A stretch of DNA of 64,000 bases from Paraglaciecola sp. GTDB lineage: Bacteria > Pseudomonadota > Gammaproteobacteria > Enterobacterales > Alteromonadaceae. Positions 7,532-16,594 of this stretch are shown here, piece by piece. A program made the position numbers and the translations under genes. Where the stretch lies: the NCBI GenBank assembly GCA_009993955.1, contig JAACSL010000002.1, positions 1 to 64,000 on the forward strand. Reading direction: 5' to 3'. Within the stretch, counting starts at the first letter, position 1, and each line of letters opens with the position of its first letter. The notes under the pieces were generated by a model. That model was not told the origin of the DNA. It saw only the letters and a list, made by a program, of their open reading frames with translations, and did no database searches.

Positions 7532-9190
7532 ATGAAAAATTCGTGGCGTTTTGCTATCGCAGTATTATGCAGTGTGTCTTTTGGGCTGCTGCACGCTGCC
7601 CCAAGCCATATTAGCAACGTTCGGGGTTATACCCTTGATGAGCAGGGAAAATTACTGACATTCAGCAACATGGTTTTTGATGGTGGCAAAGTGGTAGCCA
7701 TTGGCGGTGCAGAATTGGCGAAACAGTTTCCCGATGCTCAGCCTATTGATGGCCACAATCAGGTGATGCTTCCCGGTTTAATTGATGCACACGGACATGT
7801 CATGGGTTTAGGTGAGAGTTTAATAAAGGTTGATATGCGCGGTGTTGCTTCGGCACAAGCCGCAGCACAGCAAGTGCGTGACTATGCGCAAACCCATCCA
7901 GAACTTGAATGGATAACTGGCGGTGGCTGGAACCAAGTTTTATGGCCTGATAAAGCTTTCCCAAGCGCTAAACAATTGGATGAATACGTTAAAGACCGCC
8001 CAATAATGTTATCGCGGGTGGATGGTCATGCAAGTTGGGTTAACAGTAAAGCGCTGGAAATAGCCTCCATTACCAAAGAAACCCTTGACCCTCCTGGTGG
8101 CAAAATTATCCGAGACGCCAAAGGTGAACCGACTGGTGTATTGGTTGATAATGCCATGCATTTAGTTTTTGAACATTTACCAGCAGTTTCAGAGACGTAT
8201 TTAGGTAACAAGCTCAACGCAGCGGGCGAACATCTGTTGTCTGTAGGTATAACAAGCGTGCATGACGCGGGCATAAGTAAAACGGAATATGACTACTACC
8301 TAAAAAGGCAGGCAGAACATAGCTTACCACTGCGACTTTATCCGATGTTATGGGCGCCCGATCCTGAGTTTAATGTGATGTTGAATAATGGCTTTGTGCA
8401 AGACCAATATGATTTTTTATCTATTCGCAGTGTTAAAGCCATGGCTGATGGGGCTTTGGGAAGTCGCGGTGCGGCAATGCTGGCTCCATACAGTGATGCA
8501 CCAGAAAACAGCGGTTTATTTACTTTGCGTGCAGATGATTATCAACCGCTATTTGATTTAGTGCTCAGCAAAGGATTTCAACTTAATGTGCATGCTATTG
8601 GTGATCGCGGCAATCGCTTGGTGCTCAATCAATTTGCAGATACCTACAAACGCATCGGCGGCCGAGAGTTGCGCAACCGTATGGAACATGCACAAGTGGT
8701 TAATGTTGACGATATTCCGCGTTTCCTGAGCCTTAACATTATTCCTTCAATGCAACCCACCCATGCTACCAGCGACAAAAATATGGCCGAAGACCGTATC
8801 GGCAAGGCGCGACTCAAAGGCGCTTACGCTTGGCAAACTTTTTTAAAACAAGGCTCACGTTTGGCCTTTGGTTCAGATTTTCCAGTAGAATTAGCCAACC
8901 CTTTTTATGGTTTGCATGCGGCGGTAACCCGCCAAGATCGCGATAATCAACCTGTCGATGGTTGGATCAAAGAAGAGGCCTTAAGCCTAGAACAAGCGTT
9001 TCGTGCCTTTACCCTAGACGCAGCGTATGCCGCTCACCAAGAACAGATTCTCGGTGGTTTAACTCCGGGGAAATGGGCTGACTTTATCTTAGTTGACCAA
9101 GATATTTTTAACATACCCGCTCAAGACATATGGAAAACAACGGTTGCTGAAACCTGGATCGGCGGCGAAAAACGCTATGCACAGCCGTAA
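7532..9190 (+). CDS. Exported amidohydrolase, YtcJ/NfdA-like
   Basis: A metal-dependent hydrolase of the amidohydrolase superfamily (amidohydrolase_3 group), 552 residues from ATG 7532. That ATG follows GGTGGAG at six bases; an alternative TTG at 7517 would put this Shine-Dalgarno inside the gene. A Sec signal (FAIAVLCSVSFGLLHAAP) predicts export. Metal-binding features are LPGLIDAHGHVMG (HxH), LNVHAIGDRGNRLVL, RMEHAQVV and the late FGSDFPVE aspartate. Members of this group act on formamides, amides or lactones, and the substrate cannot be read from sequence. Confidence 0.87.
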   Translation: MKNSWRFAIAVLCSVSFGLLHAAPSHISNVRGYTLDEQGKLLTFSNMVFDGGKVVAIGGAELAKQFPDAQPIDGHNQVMLPGLIDAHGHVMGLGESLIKVDMRGVASAQAAAQQVRDYAQTHPELEWITGGGWNQVLWPDKAFPSAKQLDEYVKDRPIMLSRVDGHASWVNSKALEIASITKETLDPPGGKIIRDAKGEPTGVLVDNAMHLVFEHLPAVSETYLGNKLNAAGEHLLSVGITSVHDAGISKTEYDYYLKRQAEHSLPLRLYPMLWAPDPEFNVMLNNGFVQDQYDFLSIRSVKAMADGALGSRGAAMLAPYSDAPENSGLFTLRADDYQPLFDLVLSKGFQLNVHAIGDRGNRLVLNQFADTYKRIGGRELRNRMEHAQVVNVDDIPRFLSLNIIPSMQPTHATSDKNMAEDRIGKARLKGAYAWQTFLKQGSRLAFGSDFPVELANPFYGLHAAVTRQDRDNQPVDGWIKEEALSLEQAFRAFTLDAAYAAHQEQILGGLTPGKWADFILVDQDIFNIPAQDIWKTTVAETWIGGEKRYAQP

Positions 9191-9214
9191 ACCATAGGCG
9201 TGACTTGGCAGCGC

Positions 9215-9700
9215 CTAATCACGCACCATGTAAAGGCAATTGTCCATGTTGGCCGGCATTGTCTCTGGATAAACGGCCTCGGTAAAACCCAAGGCTTGGT
9301 AACAACGGTAAGCCACCACATTGCTTGCAAAAACAAACAATGAAGCGCCGGTGGCACTGCGGTCAAGACCTGCCTTAGCCAGCAAATTGGTGACTAATAT
9401 TTTGCCTAAGCCTCGTCCACGTTCTTGCGGATTAACCACAAGGCGACCGAGGTGGTGACGTCCTAAACGCACATAATGCTGACCAAAGGCCAACAAGTTG
9501 GCGTCTTGATCAACCAAACCGTAGGAGCGCAAATGCGGTGCTTGTAAGGTTTGCACAAAGGTTTCTATGGGCATGGGGTAGTGCATGGCTGGACCACCCC
9601 ATGTGAAGATTTCGTCAAAATTAGTAAACCAAGAGTGAATCACCCGCAAATGTTGTTCATTGCTGGCAACTAGTTGTAGCTTTTCCCTTGGCTGATTCAC
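9215..9700 (-). CDS. GNAT-family N-acetyltransferase
   Basis: A 161-residue acetyltransferase. The acetyl-CoA-binding motif A is RLVVNPQERGRGLGKILVTNLL (Q/RxxGxG/A pattern RGRGLG), followed by a strand-helix end with CYQALGF typical of the family. The GTG start at 9698-9700 directly follows the TAA of the upstream gene (TAAGTG), and an AAGGG lies upstream, so translation is probably coupled to the metallo-beta-lactamase-fold gene. The acceptor substrate is unknown. Confidence 0.85.
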   Translation of the reverse strand: MNQPREKLQLVASNEQHLRVIHSWFTNFDEIFTWGGPAMHYPMPIETFVQTLQAPHLRSYGLVDQDANLLAFGQHYVRLGRHHLGRLVVNPQERGRGLGKILVTNLLAKAGLDRSATGASLFVFASNVVAYRCYQALGFTEAVYPETMPANMDNCLYMVRD

Positions 9701-10564
9701 TTATTGACCCTTGTACAAGGTGCTGATCCATTTCTCTTCATTGATGAATTCCCAAGACCAAGCCTGCCATTTCTTGTCTAAACCAGCGCTGATCAAGTCT
9801 GGCAGACTCACCCCCATGGCTTTTTTACTTTTCACAAAATCGGCGGTCTCGGTCAACATCTTCAACACCAGCTCGTAATCTGTTTTGCTGGATAATTTTC
9901 CATGCCCAGGAATGATTTGTGTATCATCATTAACCATGGAAATTAACTGTTTAACGTTGGCAATGTAACCCGCAATAGTGCCGCCGCCATCTAAATCAAT
10001 GTACGGAAAAAGGCCTTCAAAAAATAAATCACCCGCATGCATCACATTGGCTTGTTCAAACCAAATCACGCTATCGCTGTCAGTATGTCCAGCTGGCAAG
10101 TGCATTACCTTGATGGTGTCATTATTAAAATGGAAGGTAATACCCTCAGCATAGGTAACAACAGGTAAAGCACTAGCACTGACTTTTTCATCGGCGGCCA
10201 AACGGGTGCGCACATTATCATGGGCAAAGATGGTCGAGCTTTTCACTTCCGTAAAATAGGCGTTTGATCCCGTATGATCACCGTGGTAATGCGTATTGAC
10301 CAAATATTTAACTGGCTTATCACCCATGCCGTCTAAGGCCTTGGCAATTTTTTCCGCTAAGGGAGCAAATTGGTCATCGATGATTAAAATGCCATCTTCG
10401 CCCGCCGACACGCCAATATTGCCGCCCATGCCAGTTAACATCGCAACTGAGCCGTGCAGCTTGTCAACTTTGATGTTGGTTTTTTCAAACACGTCCTGCG
10501 CGTGGGCCACGCCAGTCGTTAACATGGCCATCATGGTGGCCAAAGCCAATGTCTTTAAACGCAT
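9701..10564 (-). CDS. Exported metallo-beta-lactamase-fold hydrolase
   Basis: A 287-residue MBL-fold protein with a Sec signal (residues 1-22, ending VAHAQD). The zinc-binding motif THYHGDHTG gives His92, His94, Asp96 and His97; further ligands are in LPAGHTDSDSV and IPGHG. The overall layout resembles the periplasmic MBL proteins related to subclass B-like enzymes and quinoprotein-associated hydrolases rather than a confirmed beta-lactamase. Substrate unknown. It is followed with no gap by the GNAT gene and is transcribed away from the antiporter gene. Confidence 0.87.
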   Translation of the reverse strand: MRLKTLALATMMAMLTTGVAHAQDVFEKTNIKVDKLHGSVAMLTGMGGNIGVSAGEDGILIIDDQFAPLAEKIAKALDGMGDKPVKYLVNTHYHGDHTGSNAYFTEVKSSTIFAHDNVRTRLAADEKVSASALPVVTYAEGITFHFNNDTIKVMHLPAGHTDSDSVIWFEQANVMHAGDLFFEGLFPYIDLDGGGTIAGYIANVKQLISMVNDDTQIIPGHGKLSSKTDYELVLKMLTETADFVKSKKAMGVSLPDLISAGLDKKWQAWSWEFINEEKWISTLYKGQ

Positions 10565-10643
10565 TATTTTTCTCCGTTATGTTGTCTGCTGAAAGTAAGT
10601 GTTAGATTGGTGCACACAACAGCAATGACAAAAGATCGGCAGC

Positions 10644-12401
10644 GTGCAAAAAAGCAATCCAATCACCACCTTAATGTTATTTATCATCAGCGTGGGTTTT
10701 GCCACATATGTGCATATGATGGTGACACCGACGTGGGTCGAAACGCAACTGCGTTATCCAGTGTATACCAATGAAGCGGGTTTTTGGATTTACCAACAAG
10801 GCAGTCGGGAAATAAAAATTGATGCCATCGTGCCTTATGCTGAATCCCCCCTGCGACAAGCTGCGCTTGATCAGCTTGGTGACACGCCAAACATCAAAGA
10901 GCAATGGGTTTGGCGCGCAGCCATGACACAAGCAGAAACATCAGACGCAGCCAAAGTCTTGCCGGTGTTATTAAAAGCGGAGTTTCACTTTGCTTGGTGG
11001 TCTTTGTTTCCTGCGTTTATTGCCATCGCATTATGTTTAATTACCAAACAACCCTTGGTGGCACTGCTTGGTGGTATTGTCATCGGCGCCATCATGCTTG
11101 GCCGTTTTGACATCTTGAATGAGGTGATTATTCCCACCATTGGCACCAGTAACGCGGCGTCAATATTAGTCTTGTATTTATGGCTATTGGGGGGATTGAT
11201 GGGTATCTGGGCGAAAACCGGCGCTGCTCAAGCCTTTGCCAACACCATGAGTCGTCACTTTGTCAAAGAACCGCGCTCCGCAAAAGTTATCACCTGGTGT
11301 TTAGGACTGATATTTTTTCAAGGTGGCACCATGAGTACTGTATTAGTGGGCACCACGGTCAAGCCACTGGCCAATAAAGCCGGTGTCAGCCATGAAGAAC
11401 TCAGTTACGTGGTAGATTCTACGGCGTCACCAGTGGCGGCGTTGATAGCATTTAATGCATGGCCTGCCTACGTGCAAGCATTTTTATTTATTCCGGGGGT
11501 GGCATTTTTGGCCACCGAAGGAGACCGAATCGCTTTCTTTTTTGCCAGTGTACCTTTTAGTTTTTATGCGATATTTGCCATTCTTGGCACCTTGTTACTT
11601 AGTCTAAATTTGACCATTTTTAGTGGACCTTTGTTGAAAAAAGCTCAGCAACGCGCAAGCGCTACCGGTCAACTTGATGCGCCACAAGCCTTGCCCATGA
11701 GCGCCAAAGAATTACACGACACGGCCGTTCCCGAAGGTTACCAAGCGCATCTAATAGAGTTTATCTTGCCACTACTGTGTTTAATCGGGGTGGCAATTGT
11801 TTCGCATTTTTGGCTGGGTTCTCCGCAAATTCATTGGGCTTTTTCCAGTGCCTTGTTGCTGGCCATTGCCATGGCATATTTTAAAGGTATGAGCCTGACA
11901 GATCTCCTCGATGGCTTTGGCAATGGCCTTAAAGGGGTGGTGGTTGCATCGGTTATTCTAATGCTGGCCTTAGTCATTGGCTCTCTTAGCAAACAACTTG
12001 GCGGCGGCATATTTTTAGTGGTATCACTGGGTGAGCACATTCCGTATTGGACTTTGCCGGTGATGTTGCAGTTAATTGCCATGGCCATTGCATTCTCAAC
12101 TGGTACCAGTTGGGGCACTTATGCCATCGCGTTTCCTCTTGGTTTACCCTTAGCGTGGAGCATTGCCCAAAGCCAAGGACTGGAGAACCCAGAACTGTTC
12201 ATGATGCTGTGTTTTGCCACGATTCTAAACGGCAGTGTTTACGGAGATCAGTGCTCGCCAATTTCCGATACCACCATACTCAGTGCCATGACCACTGGAT
12301 GTGACCTGATGGACCATACAAAAAGCCAGTTATATCCGGCCACATTCGCTGCCTTGCTCGCCGCTGGTATGTGGACCCTTACGACCTTAATTTTTGTTTA
12401 G
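10644..12401 (+). CDS. NhaC-family Na+/H+ antiporter
   Basis: A 585-residue inner-membrane antiporter predicted to exchange Na+ for H+. One N-terminal helix is followed by a soluble segment of about 85 residues (roughly 25-110), then by about eleven hydrophobic helices. Family signatures include GGLMGIWAKTGAAQAFA, FFQGGTMSTVLVGTTVKPLANKAGVS, LSYVVDSTASPVAALIAFNAWPAY and YGDQCSPISDTTILSAMTTGCD, the last being a strong NhaC-type marker. The large N-terminal loop is longer than in classical NhaC. GTG is the start. Consistent with the sodium-based energetics suggested by the nqr operon. Confidence 0.87.
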   Translation: MQKSNPITTLMLFIISVGFATYVHMMVTPTWVETQLRYPVYTNEAGFWIYQQGSREIKIDAIVPYAESPLRQAALDQLGDTPNIKEQWVWRAAMTQAETSDAAKVLPVLLKAEFHFAWWSLFPAFIAIALCLITKQPLVALLGGIVIGAIMLGRFDILNEVIIPTIGTSNAASILVLYLWLLGGLMGIWAKTGAAQAFANTMSRHFVKEPRSAKVITWCLGLIFFQGGTMSTVLVGTTVKPLANKAGVSHEELSYVVDSTASPVAALIAFNAWPAYVQAFLFIPGVAFLATEGDRIAFFFASVPFSFYAIFAILGTLLLSLNLTIFSGPLLKKAQQRASATGQLDAPQALPMSAKELHDTAVPEGYQAHLIEFILPLLCLIGVAIVSHFWLGSPQIHWAFSSALLLAIAMAYFKGMSLTDLLDGFGNGLKGVVVASVILMLALVIGSLSKQLGGGIFLVVSLGEHIPYWTLPVMLQLIAMAIAFSTGTSWGTYAIAFPLGLPLAWSIAQSQGLENPELFMMLCFATILNGSVYGDQCSPISDTTILSAMTTGCDLMDHTKSQLYPATFAALLAAGMWTLTTLIFV

Positions 12402-12413
12402 AACCACTCGAGT

Positions 12414-12830
12414 TCACTGATTTTGCAGCGCCGCGACGGCTTGGCTGATCCCTTGATGATTGGACTGTTTGTTGTTCTGTAAACGCTGCTTGGCACGTTG
12501 CCACACATCGACAAACTGCTGATCTTCAAATGGTTTCAGGAGGTAGTCTACGGCATTCAGTTGAAAAGCTTGCACAGCATACTCATCGTAGGCGGTAACA
12601 AAAACCACCACAATATTGGCTGGCAGTTGCGCCGCCAATTCTATGCCCGTCATGCCCGGCATCTGAATATCTAAAAAGATAATATCAGGCTGATCATTAG
12701 CGACTTTGTATAAAACATCCTGAGCATCACTCGCCTGTTGTATGACTTTGTAGCCTGCCTGCTCGTTAAGCAACAAAACGATAATTTCCCGTGCGATACG
12801 CTCATCATCGGCAACCAGTACTTTAAGCAT
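12414..12830 (-). CDS. Receiver-only response regulator (LytR/AlgR-type receiver without output domain)
   Basis: A 138-residue single-domain response regulator. The acidic pair is Asp8-Asp9, the phosphoacceptor Asp54 in IIFLDIQMPGMTG, Thr79 in FVTAYDEYAVQAF and Lys99 in YLLKPF. YDEYAVQAFQLNAVDYLLKP is characteristic of LytTR-family receivers, yet the protein stops after a short polar tail and has no LytTR DNA-binding domain. The start ATG 12830 follows GGAGG at five bases and overlaps the kinase stop by eight bases (ATGGATGCTTAA), so the pair is translationally coupled. A longer frame to 12896 is open but lies inside the kinase. It either signals by protein contact or is a shortened regulator. 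Confidence 0.87.
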   Translation of the reverse strand: MLKVLVADDERIAREIIVLLLNEQAGYKVIQQASDAQDVLYKVANDQPDIIFLDIQMPGMTGIELAAQLPANIVVVFVTAYDEYAVQAFQLNAVDYLLKPFEDQQFVDVWQRAKQRLQNNKQSNHQGISQAVAALQNQ

Positions 12831-13929
12831 CCATTCCTCCCAACGGCAGACGTAACAGGGTGCGGTGCTTACCTTCCTGAGTCTGTGCGCTTTCAAGCAA
12901 ATAATTGTGTTTAAACAAATATTGTAAGCGTTTGCGGCAATTCTCTAAACCAATACCAAAGCCGTGTTGTTTGTCGTGTTTGGCCACTTGATTTATCAAC
13001 TCTATGTTCAGCATCCCATCTTCAATGGTGATATCGAGTTTGAGTAAATTGTGATCACTTTCTAATTGAGAACCATGCTGCACCGCATTTTCCACCAAGG
13101 TATGCAGTAACATAAATGGAATAGCCGCTTGTAGACTTTGTGTTTGCACTGAGGTTTCAATTAATAACTTGTCCTCAAAACGCATTTTTTGAATGGCCAG
13201 ATAACGTTGCACAAACGCTAACTCTTCTTCGAGCGTAGTGAACTGTTTACTCTGATTTTCCAGCACTTTGCGAAACATTTGGCTTAGTTCACTTAATGCC
13301 GTGACCGCTTTTGATTTTTCATCGAGACGCACCAAACCGGAAATGGAATTGAGGGTATTAAACAAAAAATGTGGGCTCAACTGTGCTTTGAGAGTTTGCA
13401 ATTCCACCTTCAGTAACTGATTAGCCAAGGTTTGGTTGTGCAAAGCGTGTTGGCGGGCCTTTTCATAATAATTCATGGTGAGGCCCAACGAAGCCACAGA
13501 CAGGTACACCAAAAAATCCATATGCAGTGGACTGTAAGCGATCTGCATTAAACCCTTGGTAAACGCGCTGGGATTAAAATGGCCAAAGTGGCTGATGTAA
13601 TTCACTTCCAATAAAGTCAGGGTGAAATAACTTGTCATGCAAACGACAGCAAATAAGAGGTTGTATAACACTCTGAGCCACAGTGCGTGAGCGTAATACT
13701 CAATGGTTTTTACCCCAGCTATAACAATGGGTGCCATAATTGCCCAGTTACCCCACCAAGGCAGATAATCCCACCAGACAGACAGAAAGTCTGAAACCCG
13801 CCCGTATTCGAGTCTGAGGCGATTAGTATTGTCGGACGCCACAGTATTGAGCACTAACCAGAATAACAAGTTAGACAGCCAAAACAAACGTGAGGGCCAG
13901 TGCTTAAAATACGTCCGTAGTAACGACAT
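12823..13929 (-). CDS. LytS-type sensor histidine kinase (His_kinase PF06580)
   Basis: A 368-residue membrane kinase. The first 150 residues contain about four hydrophobic helices with no recognised sensor domain. The histidine box QLSPHFLFNTLNSISGLVRL gives His187. The ATPase domain has HTLVENAVQHG (Asn281) and a glycine box GFGIGLEN (323-330). It overlaps the receiver gene downstream. The kinase upstream (362 residues) is a paralogue with the same layout, so two kinases appear to feed one receiver. Confidence 0.9.
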   Translation of the reverse strand: MSLLRTYFKHWPSRLFWLSNLLFWLVLNTVASDNTNRLRLEYGRVSDFLSVWWDYLPWWGNWAIMAPIVIAGVKTIEYYAHALWLRVLYNLLFAVVCMTSYFTLTLLEVNYISHFGHFNPSAFTKGLMQIAYSPLHMDFLVYLSVASLGLTMNYYEKARQHALHNQTLANQLLKVELQTLKAQLSPHFLFNTLNSISGLVRLDEKSKAVTALSELSQMFRKVLENQSKQFTTLEEELAFVQRYLAIQKMRFEDKLLIETSVQTQSLQAAIPFMLLHTLVENAVQHGSQLESDHNLLKLDITIEDGMLNIELINQVAKHDKQHGFGIGLENCRKRLQYLFKHNYLLESAQTQEGKHRTLLRLPLGGMDA

Positions 13930-13991
13930 TTACTGCACCACCGTAGAAGAAATCGGGCTAAGCGCAAGCCACAAAGTTGTCGTCCTGCTTT

Positions 13992-15080
13992 TCATTTGGC
14001 TTCTCGATTGATGGGGATCACCAGTAAGGTTTCAAAGGCGTTGTCAGGCAGATCTCGCATTTCGAGTTTAAAATTATCATACAGTTTTGCTAGCCGTTCT
14101 TTGGTGGCACCAAGGCCAATGCCAAAGCCTTTTTGTGCGTCGTGCAAGGCAACTTTATTGGTTAGATGCACCGTCAAACCTGCTTCATCTCGGGTAATCT
14201 GCAAGCGAATAGGATTCATATTGGATTCGAGTTGTGAACCGTGTTGTACCGCATTCTCTACCAAGGGTTGCAGTAGCATGTTGGGAATACTCAATTCTAA
14301 ACAGTTTGGCGCAACGTCAATGGATACATCTAATTTATCGGCGAAACGTAAATGCTGAATGGCGAGATAGCTATGAATAAAGGTGACTTCATCTTTAATT
14401 TTGACATCGTCGTTATTTTTGTTTTCGAGAATTTTACGCAGCATATTACTGATTTCAGTTAAGGCAGAGGCCGCTTCATTACCGCGATTTAAGCGAATTA
14501 AACTCACCACCGTATTTAATGCATTAAAGATAAAATGCGGATTGAGTTGCGTACGCAAGGTCTTGAGTTTTTCTTCAACAAGAGCATGCTGTAACTGCTT
14601 AAACTGCAACTTTTGTTGCATGTGTTCATCATAAATAAACACGCCTTTAAGGGCAAAAAATAGGGTGGCATAAATCAGCAGATCAAGATGAAAGGTATCA
14701 ATGATTTGCCTTTGGGTGGCACTGATCAATAAATCAGTTGCCTGATGAGTTAACCACAGATAGCCAAGACTAGACATCAACCAGTAAGCCCCCAGCAAAG
14801 ACACCATCACCACAATATGCATAGCGATTTGTTTACTGGTTTTAAAGCCGCTTTGCTCTACCCAACGGGTGCTGATGTAAGTGCCCAAGGTCACTAAAAT
14901 CCAACTGAAAAACCAGGGTGATAAATGGATCCAAATTTCTAACCAAGATTGTGGTTCAGAGGTGCGGCTATAGGCTAAAAATTGAATACGTGCATACACA
15001 GCTTGCACAGACATCCAAAAAAATAAGGTACCTAAAACAAAATATTTAGACGGCAAAATTGAATTTAATGAGCGTTGCAT
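13992..15080 (-). CDS. LytS-type sensor histidine kinase, paralogue
   Basis: A 362-residue membrane kinase like its downstream neighbour. About four transmembrane helices occupy residues 12-150, then a coiled segment, His182 in QLNPHFIFNALNTVVSLIRL, LLQPLVENAVQHGSQLESN (Asn276) and GFGIGLG (318-324). The two kinases share the ENAVQHGSQLES stretch, evidence of tandem duplication. It has no regulator gene of its own between the two; a 62-base gap separates them. Input signal unknown. Confidence 0.9.
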   Translation of the reverse strand: MQRSLNSILPSKYFVLGTLFFWMSVQAVYARIQFLAYSRTSEPQSWLEIWIHLSPWFFSWILVTLGTYISTRWVEQSGFKTSKQIAMHIVVMVSLLGAYWLMSSLGYLWLTHQATDLLISATQRQIIDTFHLDLLIYATLFFALKGVFIYDEHMQQKLQFKQLQHALVEEKLKTLRTQLNPHFIFNALNTVVSLIRLNRGNEAASALTEISNMLRKILENKNNDDVKIKDEVTFIHSYLAIQHLRFADKLDVSIDVAPNCLELSIPNMLLQPLVENAVQHGSQLESNMNPIRLQITRDEAGLTVHLTNKVALHDAQKGFGIGLGATKERLAKLYDNFKLEMRDLPDNAFETLLVIPINREAK

Positions 15081-15089
15081 GCCTTGGCC

Positions 15090-15305
15090 TTAGGCTTCTT
15101 GTACAAACGCAAATCGCGGTAGCCGAACACCATTAACTTCAACGTGTTCAACAAACATAGATAGCGGGCGGATCCACAGGCTCTGCTCGCCATACAAGGG
15201 TTTATACACTACATAAAGGCTTTCATCTTCTGAATGTTGAGCTTCACCTATCACCTGATAGTTTTGACCTTTGTAATGACGGTAGATACCGGGCTGCAAC
15301 GGCAT
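15090..15305 (-). CDS. DUF1653 protein
   Basis: A 71-residue soluble protein typical of DUF1653: GIYRHYKGQNYQVIGEAQHSEDESLYVVYKPLYGEQSLWIRPLSMF covers nearly the whole chain and matches the family's Y-x-HYKG / VVYxxLYG / WvRPl pattern. Function is unknown. It lies nine bases upstream of the second kinase and two bases after the MFS gene, so it is likely in the same transcript. Confidence 0.9.
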   Translation of the reverse strand: MPLQPGIYRHYKGQNYQVIGEAQHSEDESLYVVYKPLYGEQSLWIRPLSMFVEHVEVNGVRLPRFAFVQEA

Positions 15306-15307
15306 GA

Positions 15308-16498
15308 TTATAAAAATTCCTGTTTAATCTGCAGCGGCCGAGGTAGCCGCTGGAATAGCAATAATACCAGCAAATAACTTAACAGGAATAAACTCGTTAG
15401 TAATAAGCCCTGCCAACCGAGTAAAGACAACATAATGCCAGCGCTGAGCGCCGCCAAGGCCTGACAACCAAACACTAACATTTCGTTTAAACCTTGGACT
15501 TTGAACTTCTCGTCAGCCCGATATGTTTGGGTTAATAACACGGTGCCTCCCACAAATAGGAAGTTCCAGCCGATCCCCAACAATACTAAAGCCAGCCAAT
15601 AATTTATTAAATGACTTCCCGATAGCCCCACTACGATCGTGATTAGATAAGCAACCACACCAAGACCAATAATACGACGAACGCCGATTTTACTGATTAA
15701 CCAACCGCTAAACAAAGAAGGGAAAAACATGGCGAAGATATGGCTCTGAATCACCCAACTAGTATGTTGCAGGCTATGGTGTTCCATCACGTGCATGTGC
15801 ATGGGCGTCGCTGTCATAATAAAACTCATCAGGGCATACCCCACCACTGATGCCGAAACAGCCAAGACAAATTCGGGCTGACGGGCAATACTGAGCAAAT
15901 TGCGCCCTGAACCAAGGTGGGCTTGGCGGGGTACGTGGGTATTCAGTGTTAAACGAAAAAGCACACTACACACCACTAAAAGCACGGCCATCAGCACAAA
16001 GGCGCCAACAAAATCAATATGACTGACCAGGGTTCCGAGGCTGACTAACTGAGGGCCAAGAAACGCCGCAACCAACCCACCAAGTAACACAGTCGACGCC
16101 GCTTTCGCCATTTTTTCGGGCACCACGGCTTCCATCGCGGCAAAGCGAATTTGTTGAAAACCAGCGCTGGTGATCCCTAAACAAAAGCTACTCAGCGTGA
16201 AACCCCAGAAATGGCGTTGATAAACACACAGTGCCGCAAACAGACAGACCAAACTAGCGATAATGGCCAAAGCCATAAAAACTGGCCTCCGCCCAACATG
16301 TTGCATAAGGCGAGTGATCGGTAACACCCCCAAGGCTAAGCCAACAATCATCATCGCCAAAGGCAAAGTAGACATACTGGCCATGGGGGCTATTTGTGCA
16401 CCAAACACACCACCCACCAAAACCATCATGGTGCCCACACACATGACTAAGGATTGAATCAGTGTTAATAACCAAACATTTGTCTTAGGTGTAGGCAT
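15308..16498 (-). CDS. Major facilitator superfamily transporter
   Basis: A 396-residue inner-membrane carrier with about twelve hydrophobic helices. The loop 2-3 MFS signature is present as VGRRPVFM (after ITRLMQH), and the C-terminal half has SGWLISKIGVRRIIGLG. No substrate can be inferred. It is first in a likely run with DUF1653 and the two kinases. Confidence 0.88.
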   Translation of the reverse strand: MPTPKTNVWLLTLIQSLVMCVGTMMVLVGGVFGAQIAPMASMSTLPLAMMIVGLALGVLPITRLMQHVGRRPVFMALAIIASLVCLFAALCVYQRHFWGFTLSSFCLGITSAGFQQIRFAAMEAVVPEKMAKAASTVLLGGLVAAFLGPQLVSLGTLVSHIDFVGAFVLMAVLLVVCSVLFRLTLNTHVPRQAHLGSGRNLLSIARQPEFVLAVSASVVGYALMSFIMTATPMHMHVMEHHSLQHTSWVIQSHIFAMFFPSLFSGWLISKIGVRRIIGLGVVAYLITIVVGLSGSHLINYWLALVLLGIGWNFLFVGGTVLLTQTYRADEKFKVQGLNEMLVFGCQALAALSAGIMLSLLGWQGLLLTSLFLLSYLLVLLLFQRLPRPLQIKQEFL

Positions 16499-16594
16499 AA
16501 GGGCGGTGTTTTCAACTCAACAGGTGATCGAAGGCTCAAGTTTACGCAGAAGCCCGCCGGCCTAAAAGCTTTTGATGGCTAATTGTTTGCTGAA

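Noticed and set aside
9195-9217. TAGGCG/CGCCTA hairpin at the end of the amidohydrolase gene
   Set aside because: Six-base stem with an 11-base loop, no T-run and overlap with the GNAT stop codon; too weak for a terminator call.
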